NCBI GenBank assembly: GCA_040767925.1
Contig: JAXGNN010000001.1
Coordinates: 1,488,001-1,552,000 of the forward strand
Reading direction: 5' to 3'
DNA length: 64,000 nucleotides
Source: Phil1 sp040767925
Lineage (GTDB): Bacteria > Bacillota > Clostridia > Christensenellales > CAG-138
How positions within the stretch are numbered: the first letter of the stretch is position 1; each line of letters begins with the position of its first letter. The notes beneath the pieces were generated by a model. It made no database searches. It saw only the letters and a list, made by a program, of their open reading frames with translations, and was not told the origin of the DNA. A program made the position numbers and the translations under genes. Shown here in pieces: positions 16,060-27,000 of this stretch.

Positions 16060-16133
16060 TTACTATCCGAAAGCAACTTACTACCCGAAAGATTACTGCC
16101 CGAGAAGAATGATATTCACTTCTCGGTTAGTAA
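16060..16133 (+). repeat. Four copies of TTACTnnCCGAAAG upstream of the adhesin gene
   Basis: Three direct copies (start 16060, 16078 and 16093) and one inverted copy (16119-16133). The last two form a CCGAGAAG/CTTCTCGG hairpin. They lie between the small Cys-rich gene and the adhesin. Likely a regulator-binding cluster or structured leader. Confidence 0.5.
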
Positions 16134-16146
16134 CACTCCCTTGTTG

Positions 16147-16168
16147 AAAGCGCCGAGAGGCGTTTTTT
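16147..16168 (+). terminator. Terminator/attenuator before the adhesin
   Basis: AAAGCGCC pairs with GGCGTTTT (GAGA loop), followed by a T-run, about 40 bases before the adhesin start. It may end the par transcript or attenuate adhesin expression. Confidence 0.5.
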
Positions 16169-16204
16169 CACATAGACAAAAAACAAAACGGAGGAAAAAA
16201 CAAC

Positions 16205-19200
16205 ATGAAAACCAAACGACTTATGGCTCTGCTTCTGTGCCTGCTGACCGTCATCGGGCTAATGCCCGGGGTAGCGTCGGCAGCGCAAAGCACCGTCACC
16301 ATCGAGTCCCAGACCAACAGCGCCTTTGACTATCTGCAATACTACTCGGACGGCGCATGGAAAGACCTCAACACACCCCGCCATTGGATCGAGAGTACGG
16401 GCGAGGTCGTGTATTGCGTCGAGCACGCGGCATCCAACCCGCACGGGCAGACCTACACGGCGACCTCCCCCTCATCCGTTTTCTCGGCAAGTACGCTGTC
16501 GGGGCTGAATAGCATCCTCATGTATGGCTATCCCAACAACAAGCCCGCAGGCTTTACGGACGATGAAGCGCGGCAGGCAACGGCAAACGCCATTCGTTTT
16601 TGGCTTAGTGAGCAGGGCGAAGCGGAATCGTACAGCTTCACCAACCGCAGCGCCAATCCGACCTATATCCGAGCTAAATCGGGATATGAACACGTTTTGG
16701 AGTATGCGGATGAGCTGCTTGCAAAGGCTCGCGCAAGGCAGGAGCTTCCCCACAGCATTGGCTTCTCGCCCTCAACCGTACAGCTTACCGCAAGCGGCAG
16801 CGGCTTTTCCGGGCAGACGAGCGTTCAACTTACCAACATCAACAGCGGCTATACGCTCAACACCAACGGCCTGCCCGCAGGCGCAAGTGTAAGCGGATAT
16901 ACGGGCAGCCGCAGCGAAACGCTGACCATCACCGTTCCCGCGTCGGCGGCAGGACAGAGCTTTTCCATCTCCGCACAGGGCAGCGACACAAGGAGCGTGG
17001 ATAACATCACGGCATATGTGCCTGCAAGCGGTGACTATCAAAAAATCTTTCTGTGTGCCACCACAGCGCAGGTCGTCGCCACAGCTTCCTTCAATGTCGG
17101 CGTTCCCGCCTACGGACAGGTGCAAATCACCAAGACAGGCACGGGCGGCGCAGCGCTTGCGGGCGTAAAGTTCGGCATCTATTCCGACAGCGGTTGCAGC
17201 AGCAAAATCGGTGAACTTACCACGGGCGCGGACGGCACGGCGACCTCCGGCAATCTATCCGTGGGTACGGTGTACATCAAGGAGCTTTCCGCCATCAGCC
17301 CATATGTTATGACCGCAGAGGTCAAAAGCGCCGCCATCACCACAAACAATGTGGCAAAGGTAGCGTTCACCAACAGCGTAGCAACGGGCAAAATCCTCAT
17401 TCAGAAAACGGGCGATGTGCTGACGAGTAAGGAATCCAAAGAAACCGAGTATGGCACGGTGAGCGTTCCCGCTTATTCCGCAAAGGGCTTAAAGGGCGTT
17501 GTTTACGAGGTCAAGAACAGCGGAGGCACGGTCGTAGCGACCGTCACCACCAACGATAAGGGCGTTGCGGAAACAGACTCTCTTCCTCTCGGAACTTACA
17601 CCGTGCAGGAAAAGAGCGCGCCCACGGGCTATATCGTGGATGATACCGTCCATACCGTGACCCTCGCCTACAAGGATCAGAACACCGCTGTTGTGACGGC
17701 GACCCTCAATGCCGACAACGAGCTTCGCACGGGCAGCGTGAAGATTCGCAAGATGACCGAGATGTTCAATTACGACAAGATCGACTTCTACAACGCGCTT
17801 GCGGAGGGATATGTGTTCGGGCTTTACACGGCGGAGGTCATTGGCGACGTTCCTGCCGATGTGCTTGTGGAGGTGCTGACCACTGACGATCAGGGTATCG
17901 CACAGACCTCCGTGCAGCTTCCCTACGGCAAGTATTACTTGAAAGAGCTTGCCGTTCCCACGGAAACCATTGAGATGCTGACGGATAAGCTACCCGTGAC
18001 CATTTCAAGCGAACTGAACACGGAATACTACGACAAGCCCATCTACAACACCATGTTTAAGGCGAAGATCGGTGTATATAAGCTCGACGCCGCCAACACG
18101 GAGCGCGCGCTTACGGGTGCGGTGTTTGAGGTGCGTGACACGGCGGGCAAGCTGTTCGACACCATCACCACCAATAAGGATGGGTATGCGGAAACCATCG
18201 ACCTCCCCGTGGGCGAGTACAAAGTCAAAGAGGTACAGCCTCCGGCGGGCTTCATTCTTTCCGATGAGGTCAAAACCATTGCTCTTACCACTGAGGACAA
18301 GCAAACTGCTGTCTTTGAAATGACGAACAAGGCGAACGCAGCAAAGGTACGCAAGCTCGACAGTCACACGGAACTGCCCCTTGCCAATGCGACCATCAAG
18401 GTCACGGACGCAAGCGGTAAGGTGTTCTATGAGGGCAAGACCGCTGCTGACGGGTATATAAGCATGAAGGAGCTTCCCGCGGGCAAATACACATGGCAGG
18501 AGGTCATAGCTCCCGAAGCCTACTCCATCGACCCCGCCCTGTATTCCTTCTCGATTGACGCATACGGCAAAGTCAAAGGTGACGTCCAGTTTGCCAACGA
18601 CCCCATAACGCTCGAAATCTTGAAGATGAACACCTACACCAATGCTCCTATGGCGGGTATTACGTTCACTTTGCAGGATGTTGATGGCAACACCATCAAG
18701 ACGAAGCTCGTTGAAGGCGGTTATCGCGTCCCCGCCGAGGAAGGCACGGAAACCTTTGTCACCGACGCCAACGGCAAGGCGGTGTTCAAGTATCTCAAAG
18801 CGGGCAAATACAAGCTCGTTGAAACTGTGCCTGTCGGGTATATCGCGGACGGGACAACGGAAATCGAACTGACCGACAAGCACAGCGAAACCAACCCCTG
18901 CAAGGTGACGGTCAACAACTGTCCCACAGGAATCAAAATCATCAAGGTGGACGCAAAGACCGAAAAGCCCATTACTGGCGCGGGTTTCCGCTTCAAGGTA
19001 AAGGACGGTTTGGGCTTTGAAACGCTGACATTCACCAAGCAGGAGGACGGCAAGTACGCCTTTGATGAAAAGGGTACGGTCATGGATTTGATGGTGGACA
19101 AGAACGGCGAGGTGTTTATTCACGGTCTGCCGCTTGGGGACGTATGGATCGAGGAATCCGTTGTACCGAACGGCTATTTCCCCGTGGCTGCAAGGAAAAT

Positions 19201-19393
19201 TGAAGTCACATCGGAAATGAGCGCGGTCAAGCCTCTTGAAATCAAGATTCCCAACAGCAAGAGCGTCAAGCTCGGTATGGACACGGATTGGTGGGAGTTC
19301 CCCGCCATGATTGCAGGCGCGGTGCTGCTGCTTGGCGGCGCGGCGTTCCTCGTAATCAAGCGCAGAAAGAAACTCAGAGGATCGGAGGAATAA
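16205..19393 (+). CDS. Thioester-domain/Cna-B (SpaA-like) surface adhesin of the ICE
   Basis: 1062 residues. Signal peptide 1-26 (MKTKRLMALLLCLLTVIGLM...ASAAQ). An N-terminal thioester domain is indicated by VVYCVEHA (Cys71) and ARQATANAIRFW (Gln124), whose cross-link can bind host surfaces covalently. Roughly seven Cna-B/SpaA repeats follow, starting near residues 300, 396, 507, 624, 715, 800 and 915, each with a K...E...N isopeptide pattern (e.g. VQITKTG, KIGVYKLD, IKIIKVD). The C-terminus is a membrane helix (AMIAGAVLLLGGAAFLVI) plus KRRKK tail, but no LPxTG motif precedes it; the sequence there is NSKSVKLGMDTDWWEF. Probably a surface protein helping donor-recipient contact or host adhesion. 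Confidence 0.9.
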   Translation: MKTKRLMALLLCLLTVIGLMPGVASAAQSTVTIESQTNSAFDYLQYYSDGAWKDLNTPRHWIESTGEVVYCVEHAASNPHGQTYTATSPSSVFSASTLSGLNSILMYGYPNNKPAGFTDDEARQATANAIRFWLSEQGEAESYSFTNRSANPTYIRAKSGYEHVLEYADELLAKARARQELPHSIGFSPSTVQLTASGSGFSGQTSVQLTNINSGYTLNTNGLPAGASVSGYTGSRSETLTITVPASAAGQSFSISAQGSDTRSVDNITAYVPASGDYQKIFLCATTAQVVATASFNVGVPAYGQVQITKTGTGGAALAGVKFGIYSDSGCSSKIGELTTGADGTATSGNLSVGTVYIKELSAISPYVMTAEVKSAAITTNNVAKVAFTNSVATGKILIQKTGDVLTSKESKETEYGTVSVPAYSAKGLKGVVYEVKNSGGTVVATVTTNDKGVAETDSLPLGTYTVQEKSAPTGYIVDDTVHTVTLAYKDQNTAVVTATLNADNELRTGSVKIRKMTEMFNYDKIDFYNALAEGYVFGLYTAEVIGDVPADVLVEVLTTDDQGIAQTSVQLPYGKYYLKELAVPTETIEMLTDKLPVTISSELNTEYYDKPIYNTMFKAKIGVYKLDAANTERALTGAVFEVRDTAGKLFDTITTNKDGYAETIDLPVGEYKVKEVQPPAGFILSDEVKTIALTTEDKQTAVFEMTNKANAAKVRKLDSHTELPLANATIKVTDASGKVFYEGKTAADGYISMKELPAGKYTWQEVIAPEAYSIDPALYSFSIDAYGKVKGDVQFANDPITLEILKMNTYTNAPMAGITFTLQDVDGNTIKTKLVEGGYRVPAEEGTETFVTDANGKAVFKYLKAGKYKLVETVPVGYIADGTTEIELTDKHSETNPCKVTVNNCPTGIKIIKVDAKTEKPITGAGFRFKVKDGLGFETLTFTKQEDGKYAFDEKGTVMDLMVDKNGEVFIHGLPLGDVWIEESVVPNGYFPVAARKIEVTSEMSAVKPLEIKIPNSKSVKLGMDTDWWEFPAMIAGAVLLLGGAAFLVIKRRKKLRGSEE

Positions 19394-19396
19394 GCA

Positions 19397-19492
19397 ATGG
19401 AACTGAAAGCTATTTTGGCAATCGTGCTGTGCCTCGTCATTGTCGGCGGCGCAGTCTTTTTGTATGTAAGGAACAAGAATAAGAGGAAATAG
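19397..19492 (+). CDS. 31-aa single-pass membrane peptide
   Basis: MELKAILAIVLCLVIVGGAV then FLYVRNKNKRK: one hydrophobic helix with a positive tail. GGAGGAATAAGCA precedes the ATG, which lies 4 bases after the adhesin stop. A terminator follows directly. Same operon as the adhesin, so it may help assembly or anchoring; function unknown. Confidence 0.6.
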   Translation: MELKAILAIVLCLVIVGGAVFLYVRNKNKRK

Positions 19493-19499
19493 CATATAC

Positions 19500-19522
19500 A
19501 GAGGGCTTCGCGCCCTCTTTTA
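19500..19522 (+). terminator. Intrinsic terminator of the adhesin operon
   Basis: AGAGGGC pairs with GCCCTCT (TTCGC loop), followed by TTTT. Confidence 0.85.
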
Positions 19523-19549
19523 CATAACCACGAAGAAAGGAGTTTGACT

Positions 19550-20089
19550 ATGAAAGAGAAAGAAATCAATGCCGGATATGAGATTATTGAACGCTTCCCT
19601 GTTGGCGAACAGGGCTTTGCGATAGGACATAGCGAAACAGCGCCCGCGCCCTACGTCACATGGCAGTACCGCACCGCAGACCCCTCCCATTTCTTTTGGG
19701 GGCATTACGCAAGCTCCAAAGAAGCAGCGTATGAGGATTATCGGGGCAGGATAAATACAGAGGTTGAATATGTTTCGGAGCGTACTCATAAGCCCCCGCT
19801 TCTGCCGCAGTTCTGCTACACGCTCATGCCGTCAAGCGGCGAACTGATACGGATAGAGCGCGGCTGCAAGGGATATGAAAAGACCTCTTACGGCTCTACG
19901 GACGACCCCGCTCTGAATCGCAAGACTGCCGACAGCCGCAACCGTGAAATGGGCGTCACGCGGGCGCAGGAGGAAGCCATGCTTGCGGGAAGTCTTTTCG
20001 GTTGGCAGACGAAGGCCGCCGACCCCCGCAGCTATGATGAGAACGGACAGCCGAAGCGCATGAAAAAGCGCGATGAGCTGGAGCGATAA
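19550..20089 (+). CDS. Conserved ICE protein of unknown function (179 aa)
   Basis: Starts MKEKEINAGYEIIERF with GAAAGGAG upstream. Contains GFAIGHSETAPAPYVTWQYR and FFWGHYASSKEAAYEDYRGR, and ends RMKKRDELER. I recognise it as a type of accessory protein sitting between adhesin and helicase genes in clostridial conjugative elements, but cannot name a function. No signal or membrane segment, so cytoplasmic. The stop codon overlaps the AAGGAGG of the next gene (GATAAGGAGG), indicating tight coupling. Confidence 0.7.
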   Translation: MKEKEINAGYEIIERFPVGEQGFAIGHSETAPAPYVTWQYRTADPSHFFWGHYASSKEAAYEDYRGRINTEVEYVSERTHKPPLLPQFCYTLMPSSGELIRIERGCKGYEKTSYGSTDDPALNRKTADSRNREMGVTRAQEEAMLAGSLFGWQTKAADPRSYDENGQPKRMKKRDELER

Positions 20090-20101
20090 GGAGGCAGCGA
20101 T

Positions 20102-20704
20102 ATGGAAAATAACAAAGAGAAGCGCATGGCGGGCTGTTGGGAGATACTCCATGCCCTCCACATAGGAGATAAGGAGGTCGTGTTCGGTGAAAATCTGACC
20201 GACCCCAACGAAGCGCGGTATATGTGCGCCTACTGCACAGCCAATGACATCATGCGCGGATATGATGAGTGCATGGCGAGCGACGATTACCTTGAGATCA
20301 TGGAGCTATACACCGAGCGAGTCACGGGACAAATCGAAGCGGTGAAAGCGGAAATCGCGGAACGGCAACTGCCCGTCATGACCATTTCCGCCGACCAATG
20401 CCACAAGAACGACCTCTCGAAAAGCATTGTCGGCAAGATCGTCGCTATACGCGCCGATGCGTTAAGGCGCGAGTACAGAAGCGCAGGCCATCAGCTTGTG
20501 TTGGTCAACGGCGGTTTCGGCGCGGCAGCAAACGCCCGTGGCAGCGCGGTGTATGCCACCAACCTATACAGCGGCAAAGAGAGCCGGTATGAACGCCGCG
20601 ACATTCAAGGCGAGGTTAAACCAGAGCATATCCCGCATTGGGCGCTTGAAAAGGCGGCGAGGATACGAGAACGCGAGAAAAAGAGGGATGAGTTGGAAAG
20701 GTGA
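20102..20704 (+). CDS. Conserved ICE protein (200 aa), possibly DUF3849-like
   Basis: MENNKEKRMAGCWEILHALHIG... then VVFGENLTDPNEARYMCAYC, SDDYLEIMELYTERV and a C-terminal part with YATNLYSGKESRYERRDIQGEV. The N-terminal half resembles accessory domains that accompany large helicase-methylases in these elements (DUF3848/3849 type, from memory). Ends EKKRDELER, very like its upstream neighbour. Coupled to it by a ribosome site overlapping the previous stop. Function unknown. Confidence 0.65.
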   Translation: MENNKEKRMAGCWEILHALHIGDKEVVFGENLTDPNEARYMCAYCTANDIMRGYDECMASDDYLEIMELYTERVTGQIEAVKAEIAERQLPVMTISADQCHKNDLSKSIVGKIVAIRADALRREYRSAGHQLVLVNGGFGAAANARGSAVYATNLYSGKESRYERRDIQGEVKPEHIPHWALEKAARIREREKKRDELER

Positions 20705-20753
20705 GTATGATATAATAGTTGATAGATAAATCGGAAGTTGCGGAGGTGAAACG

Positions 20754-20954
20754 GTGAAAAAAGCAAGTAGAGTAACAGTGATACTTTACGCTTTGTGTGC
20801 AGTTATTTGGTCAATTTGAGCCCTACTGGAAGTGATATATCAAACATATAACGATTCTGTTTTCTTGTTTGTGCTAAATATCCTTTGTGCGGTAATTTGG
20901 ATTGCGGCATTTATAAAGACTCTAAAGCAATATCGTTCCAGTAAAGAAGATTGA
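20754..20954 (+). pseudogene. Small two-helix membrane protein interrupted by an in-frame TGA
   Basis: A GTG start 8 bases after GGAGG opens a frame that reads MKKASRVTVILYALCAVIWS, then I, a TGA at 20817-20819, and continues without other stops: ALLEVIYQTYNDSVFLFVLN... to LKQYRSSKED and TGA at 20954. The two halves make one small two-helix membrane protein. A single CGA-to-TGA change (Arg to stop) explains the break well. Followed by a strong terminator. Confidence 0.6.
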
Positions 20955-20989
20955 CAACTTCCCGTTTGTCGGGTAAATAGCAGCTATTG

Positions 20990-21016
20990 AGCAGCCAACC
21001 ACGGCTGCTTTTTCTT
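20990..21016 (+). terminator. Intrinsic terminator
   Basis: AGCAGCC (20990) pairs with GGCTGCT (21003), followed by TTTTCTTTT, just before the helicase gene. Confidence 0.85.
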
Positions 21017-21045
21017 TTGCTCCAAAATCAGAAAAGGAGGTCAAA

Positions 21046-24000
21046 ATGGCTACAAAACTTCACATGATGTCCGAGCTTGCGGCGCAGACAACGGAACAGC
21101 TTACGCAGTCCGTTGGCAACTGGACGAGATTCCTCGATTCCGCCGCATGGCTCTACAAGTATCCGTTCCACGAACAGGTGCTTATCCATGCCCAGCGTCC
21201 CGACGCGACAGCCTGCGCGCCCATAGAGCTTTGGAACGATACGTTCAGGCGGTGGGTAAACAAAGGCGCAAAGGGCATCGCGCTCATCGACGACAGCGGG
21301 CAGAAGCCCGCGCTTCGGTATGTGTTCGATATTTCCGATACCAATACGCGCTACAATATTCCGTTCAGATTGTGGCAGGCAAAGCCGGAGCAGTATTCGC
21401 AGATCATCGAGGAACTGCAAAACCACTTCGGGGACACGGGAATTGAGGACGCAGACCTATCTACTGCGGTGCTGGGAATCGCTATCAACGCCGTATCGGA
21501 CAACTACCGCGACTACTATGAGGAACTTCTCAAAGTAGCGGATAACAGCGCACTTACGGATTTAAGCGACGATGAGATAAGCTCCACCTTCATGTTGCAG
21601 CTTATGACGAGCGTTTCCCATACGGTATTGGTGCGCTTGGGAATCGACCCCGCCTCCATTTTTCACGGTAACGAGTATGACAGCATATCGCTGTTCAACT
21701 CGCCCGACACCATAGCGCAGCTTGGTGCGGCGACAAGCGACATTTCCGAAATGGTCTTGCGGCAGATAGAGCGCAGCGTCCGCAGCATGGAACGGCAGGA
21801 GCGCGACACACTTGCAAAATCCCCACAGGTCTTGCAGAATGAAGATAGGAAAAACGAAAGGAGCGACGGATATGGAACTCAATTACAGACAGAACGGGGA
21901 CTATCTGATTCCCGATATAGAGATGGACGAGCAGCCGAAGGAGCAGATCGGCAAATACGGGATGATGAGGAAAGCGTTTCTCAAAGAGCGTCGGAGTGGA
22001 ACGTACAACGCTCTGTTGCTTCAGAACAAGCTGACCGAGCATCTCTTGGAGATCGACAGGACGGCGCGGGAGCAGATCGAGCAGACGATGGCGCAGATGA
22101 TGAGCGCCGAGGGCGTGACGGAGAGCTTGAAAGCATCGGATCAGATGGCTTGGGTGCAGCAGATGAACAGCATCAAGAGCCGAGCCGAGGAGATGGCGAT
22201 AGCGGATATAGTCCACAGCTAAGTCTTTTTCCATCGGCAGAGGAACAAATCGAACAGATTGAGCAAGCGGAAGCAAAAACGGCTTCCGCTTTTTCTATCT
22301 CGCAGGCTGACTTGGACAACGAGCTTGTGCGCGGGACTGGCTTTCAAGATGGAAAATATCGCGTGTATCAGTTCTATCAGACCATTCATACACAGCAGGA
22401 CGCGCTTACTTTTCTGAAAAAGGAATACGGTATTGGCGGTCACTCTCACAGCTATCTCGATGGCAGCAGCGGTTTTGTAGACCACGATGCGAAAGGCATC
22501 CGATTCCGTGTCCGTGGCAACGATGGCGAACAGAACTTCTCGTGGCGAACCATAGACAGCCGATTGAAAGAGCTTATCGCCCTTGACCGTTACCTCACCG
22601 AGAAAGAAAAAACGTATCTTCCGACGTATGAGCAGCAAGAAGCAGAACGACGGGAGCGCGTTGCCGAGGAAGTGGCGGTGCGGGAGGCGTTGAAAGCAGC
22701 CGCAGCCTCTATGGACGAAACCCGCAGGAACGCCGAATACCGCTTCGCGCTTGGCGATGAGGTGCAGCTTGGCGCACAGACCTATACCGTGCTTGGATAT
22801 GACGATACAAACGTCATGCTCTCCAACCCTAAATATCCCTTGCTTTCCGAGGATATGCCCCGCGAGGTGTTTGAGCGCCGCTTACGGGAAAGCGAAGTCA
22901 ACGACCACCTTATTGTTACGGAACAAGCCAAAGAAACCATGTCGGACGAACGCCCGTATCAATATGCCGTAGACGATGTGGTGTATATCAACGACACCGC
23001 TTACCGCATTACCGAGGTGCGAGATTCGTCGGTACAGCTTCTCGACCCAACACTCCCTTATCCCATATTCCGTGCAGAAAATCGGGAAACCTTTGAGCAT
23101 TTTTTGGAGCAGGACGAGCGTAATAGCCGCTATATCATCGGTATGCCGTATCGGGAAACCACGAAATACAATCTTCGTGAGGAGGCTATTGTAGCACCCG
23201 ATAATCCCGATATATCGCAGCTTGACCGCGAGGAAGCCTTGCAGCTTTTTGACGATGGAGAGGACATTTATCTATACGATAGAGAACTGCAAACCGAGGT
23301 CATAGCGGAAACGCGGGAAGATATTGAAACCCATGACGGCATCTTTGCTATTGGCAGCTATTCCGACAAGCCGGAGGAAGAAATCGAGGCCGAGCCGCAG
23401 CCCGAACAGCCCCTTGCTCCCGCTTGGGAACAGCCGAAAGAAGTCAAGCTGAAAAGCATCGTCATCGACCTTACGCAGCCCCGTGTTGAAAAGCATAATT
23501 TCCGCATTACCGACGACGAGCTTGGCTACGGCGGCGCAAAGGCGAAGTATCAGATGAACGTAGCGGCAATCCGCACCTTGCAGAGCATCGAAGCGGAGCG
23601 TCGCCTTGCCACACCCGAGGAACAGGAAATCCTTTCCCGTTATGTCGGCTGGGGCGGCGTCGCTGACGCTTTTGACGAGAGTAAGGATAACTGGCGCGCC
23701 GAATACGCTGAACTCAAAGGCTTACTGACCGAGAGCGAATATGAATCCGCCCGTGAATCGACGCTGAACGCCCATTACACAAGCCCCACCGTCATCAAGG
23801 CGATATATGAGTGCGTCGCAAACATGGGCTTCACCACAGGCAATGTGTTGGAGCCTGCCTGCGGCGTCGGCAACTTCTTCGGGCTTGTGCCGGAGAGCAT
23901 GGGAAGGAGTAAGCTCTACGGAATCGAGCTTGACTCCATCACGGGCAGGATCGCCAAACAGCTTTATCAGAACGCGAACATCGCCGTGCAGGGGTATGAG

Positions 24001-27000
24001 GATTCATCCTTGCCTGACAGCTTCTTCGACCTCGCCGTTGGCAACGTGCCTTTCGGGAATTACGGCATTGCGGATAAGCGGTACGACAAAAACCATTTCA
24101 TGGTGCATGACTACTTCTTCGCCAAAACGCTCGACAAGGTGCGCCCGGGCGGTATCATCGCGTTCGTGACCTCATCGGGGACGATGGACAAAAAGAACTC
24201 CGCTGTACGGAAGTATATCGCACAAAGAGCCGAGCTTCTTGGAGCGGTCAGACTTCCGAACAACGCCTTCCTGCAAAACGCGGGAACACAGGTCGTTGCG
24301 GACATTCTGTTCCTGCAAAAGCGTGACAGAGCCGTAATAGGGCTCCCGTCGAATCGAAGATTCGATGGGAAAAGGAGGAGCGACGGAGTGGATGAGCTTT
24401 CGGATTTATCCGGAAGCGAAGTATACGGAGTCCGCGACGACGCCGAGCCGGAATGGGTACATCTTGGCAAGAGTGCAGAAGGCTTCACCGTCAACCAATA
24501 CTTCGTGGATAATCCCGATATGGTATTGGGGCAGCTTACCGAGGAAAGTACGCAATACGGCAGACAGGAATGTACCTGTGCGCCTATCGCGGGAGCAGAC
24601 CTTTCCGAACAGCTACGCGACGCAATGGCGAACATCCACGGCTCTATCACCGAGTACGAGCGCGAGGAGGATGAGCTTTCCGAAAGCGCGACCGAGAGCA
24701 TACCCGCCGACACCGATGTGCGGAACTTCTCCTTTACCGTTGTGGACGGGCAAATCTATTACCGTGAGAACAGCCGCATGAACAAGATGGAGGTTTCCGT
24801 CACGGCGGCAAACCGCATCAAGGGCATGATAGAGCTTCGGGACTGTACCCGCAGATTGATCGAATATCAGCTTGAAGGCTATCCCGACGAGGACATTTCA
24901 AGGGAGCAGCGCAATCTAAATACCCTTTACGACAGATATACCGATAAATACGGTCTGCTGAACAGCCGCGCCAACAACATGGCATTCTCGGACGATTCCG
25001 CTTACTGCCTGCTTTGCTCGCTTGAAGTCATTGACGAGAACGGCAATCTGGAGCGCAAAGCGGATATGTTCACGCGCAGGACGATACGGCAGCAGAGCGT
25101 AGTTACTTCGGTGGATACCGCGACAGAAGCACTTGCCGTTTCCCTGTCCGAAAAAGCAAAGGTCGATATGCCATATATGGCAGAGCTTACGGGCAAGACT
25201 GAGGAACAGCTTGCGGACGAGCTAACGGGAGTAATCTTCCTCAACCCTACGACAAAGCAATATGAAACTGCCGATGAGTACCTTTCGGGCGATGTGCGCT
25301 GGAAGCTGCAACTGTTAAAGGAAATCGACGATCCTCAATATGCGTCGAACATGGCGGCGCTTGAAAAGGTGCAGCCCAAAGACCTCTCTGCTTCGGAAAT
25401 CGACGTGCGCTTGGGCGCAACGTGGCTTCCGCCCGAGGACATTGAACAGTTCGTGCATGAGCTTTTAAGCACCGCCTACTATATCCGAAACCGCATCAAG
25501 GTACACTATTCGCCCATCACTGCGGCATGGAACATCGAGAACAAGAACTCGGATTACAACAACGTCGCCGCGGGCGTCACCTACGGCACAAACCGTATCA
25601 ACGCCTACAAGATCATCGAGGAAACGCTCAACCTCAAAGACGTTCGCATTTTCGATACCAAGCTGGATGAAAACGGTAACGAAGTGCGGGTACTGAACAA
25701 GAAGGACACGATATTAGCGCAGCAAAAGCAGCAACTTATCAAGGACGCTTTCCGTGACTGGATATGGAAAGACCCGAATCGCCGCGACAGACTGACAACG
25801 CTCTACAACACCAAGTTCAACAGCATACGCCCCCGTGAATACGACGGCAGCCACATCAAGTTTGTGGGCATGAATCCCGAGATAACCTTGCGTCCCCATC
25901 AGGTGAACGCTATTGCAAGGACGCTGTATGGAGGCAACACGCTTCTCGCCCATGTTGTAGGCGCGGGCAAGACCTTTGAGATGGTCGCCGCGTCTATGGA
26001 GAGCAAACGCTTGGGGCTGTGTCAAAAGAGCCTGTTCGTCGTGCCGAATCATTTGACCGAACAATGGGCGGCGGAGTTTTTGCAGCTATATCCATCCGCA
26101 AACATCCTTGTGGCGACGAAAAAGGATTTTGAAACCCGTAACCGCAAGAAGTTTTGCAGCAGGATCGCCACAGGCGATTACGATGCCGTTATCATCGGAC
26201 ACAGCCAGTTCGAGAAGATACCGTTGAGCGTGGAGCGTCAGCGGACTGTGTTGCAGGAGCAGCTTGACGAGATCGTGGACGGGATAGCCGAAGCCAAGAG
26301 CGCCCATGCGGAGCGTTTCACGGTCAAGCAGCTTGAAAAGACCAAGAAGCAGATCAAGCTGAAGCTCGACAAGTTGAACGACCAAAGCCGCAAGGATGAT
26401 GTTGTGACCTTCGAGGAATTGGGCGTTGACCGCCTGTTTGTGGATGAGGCGCATTTTTACAAAAACCTGTTCCTGTTCACCAAAATGCGGAACGTGGCGG
26501 GCTTGGCGCAGACCGAAGCGCAGAAATCCTCCGACCTCTTTATGAAGTGCCGCTATCTCGACGAACTGACGGGCGGGCGCGGTATCGTCTTCGCAACAGG
26601 TACGCCCATATCCAACAGCATGACCGAGATGTATACCATGCAGCGGTATCTGCAATATGAAACGCTGCAACGGCAAGGTCTGACGCACTTTGACGCTTGG
26701 GCTTCCACCTTTGGCGAAACCATCACCTCTATCGAGCTTGCGCCGGAGGGAACGGGCTATCGAGCCAAGACGCGGTTTGCACGGTTTTACAACCTCCCCG
26801 AGCTTATATCCATGTTCAAACAGGTGGCGGACATTCAGACCGCCGATATGCTCAATCTTCCCGTTCCTACTGTCAGCTACCACAACGTAGTCATGAAGCC
26901 CTCGGAGTATCAGCGGGATATGGTAGCGTCGCTTGCGGAGCGCGCCGAGCGGGTGAGAAACGGCATGGTCGAGCCAACCGAGGACAATATGCTGAAAATC

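Noticed and set aside
18005..19495. 496-aa minus-strand frame opposite the adhesin
   Set aside because: Mirror of the repetitive Cna-B coding sequence; no ribosome site and no domain.
24365..24781. 138-aa plus frame inside the helicase gene with a ribosome-like GGAGG upstream
   Set aside because: Unlike tnpV, its sequence is Ser/Pro/Arg-rich and it lies opposite conserved helicase-protein residues; no family recognised.
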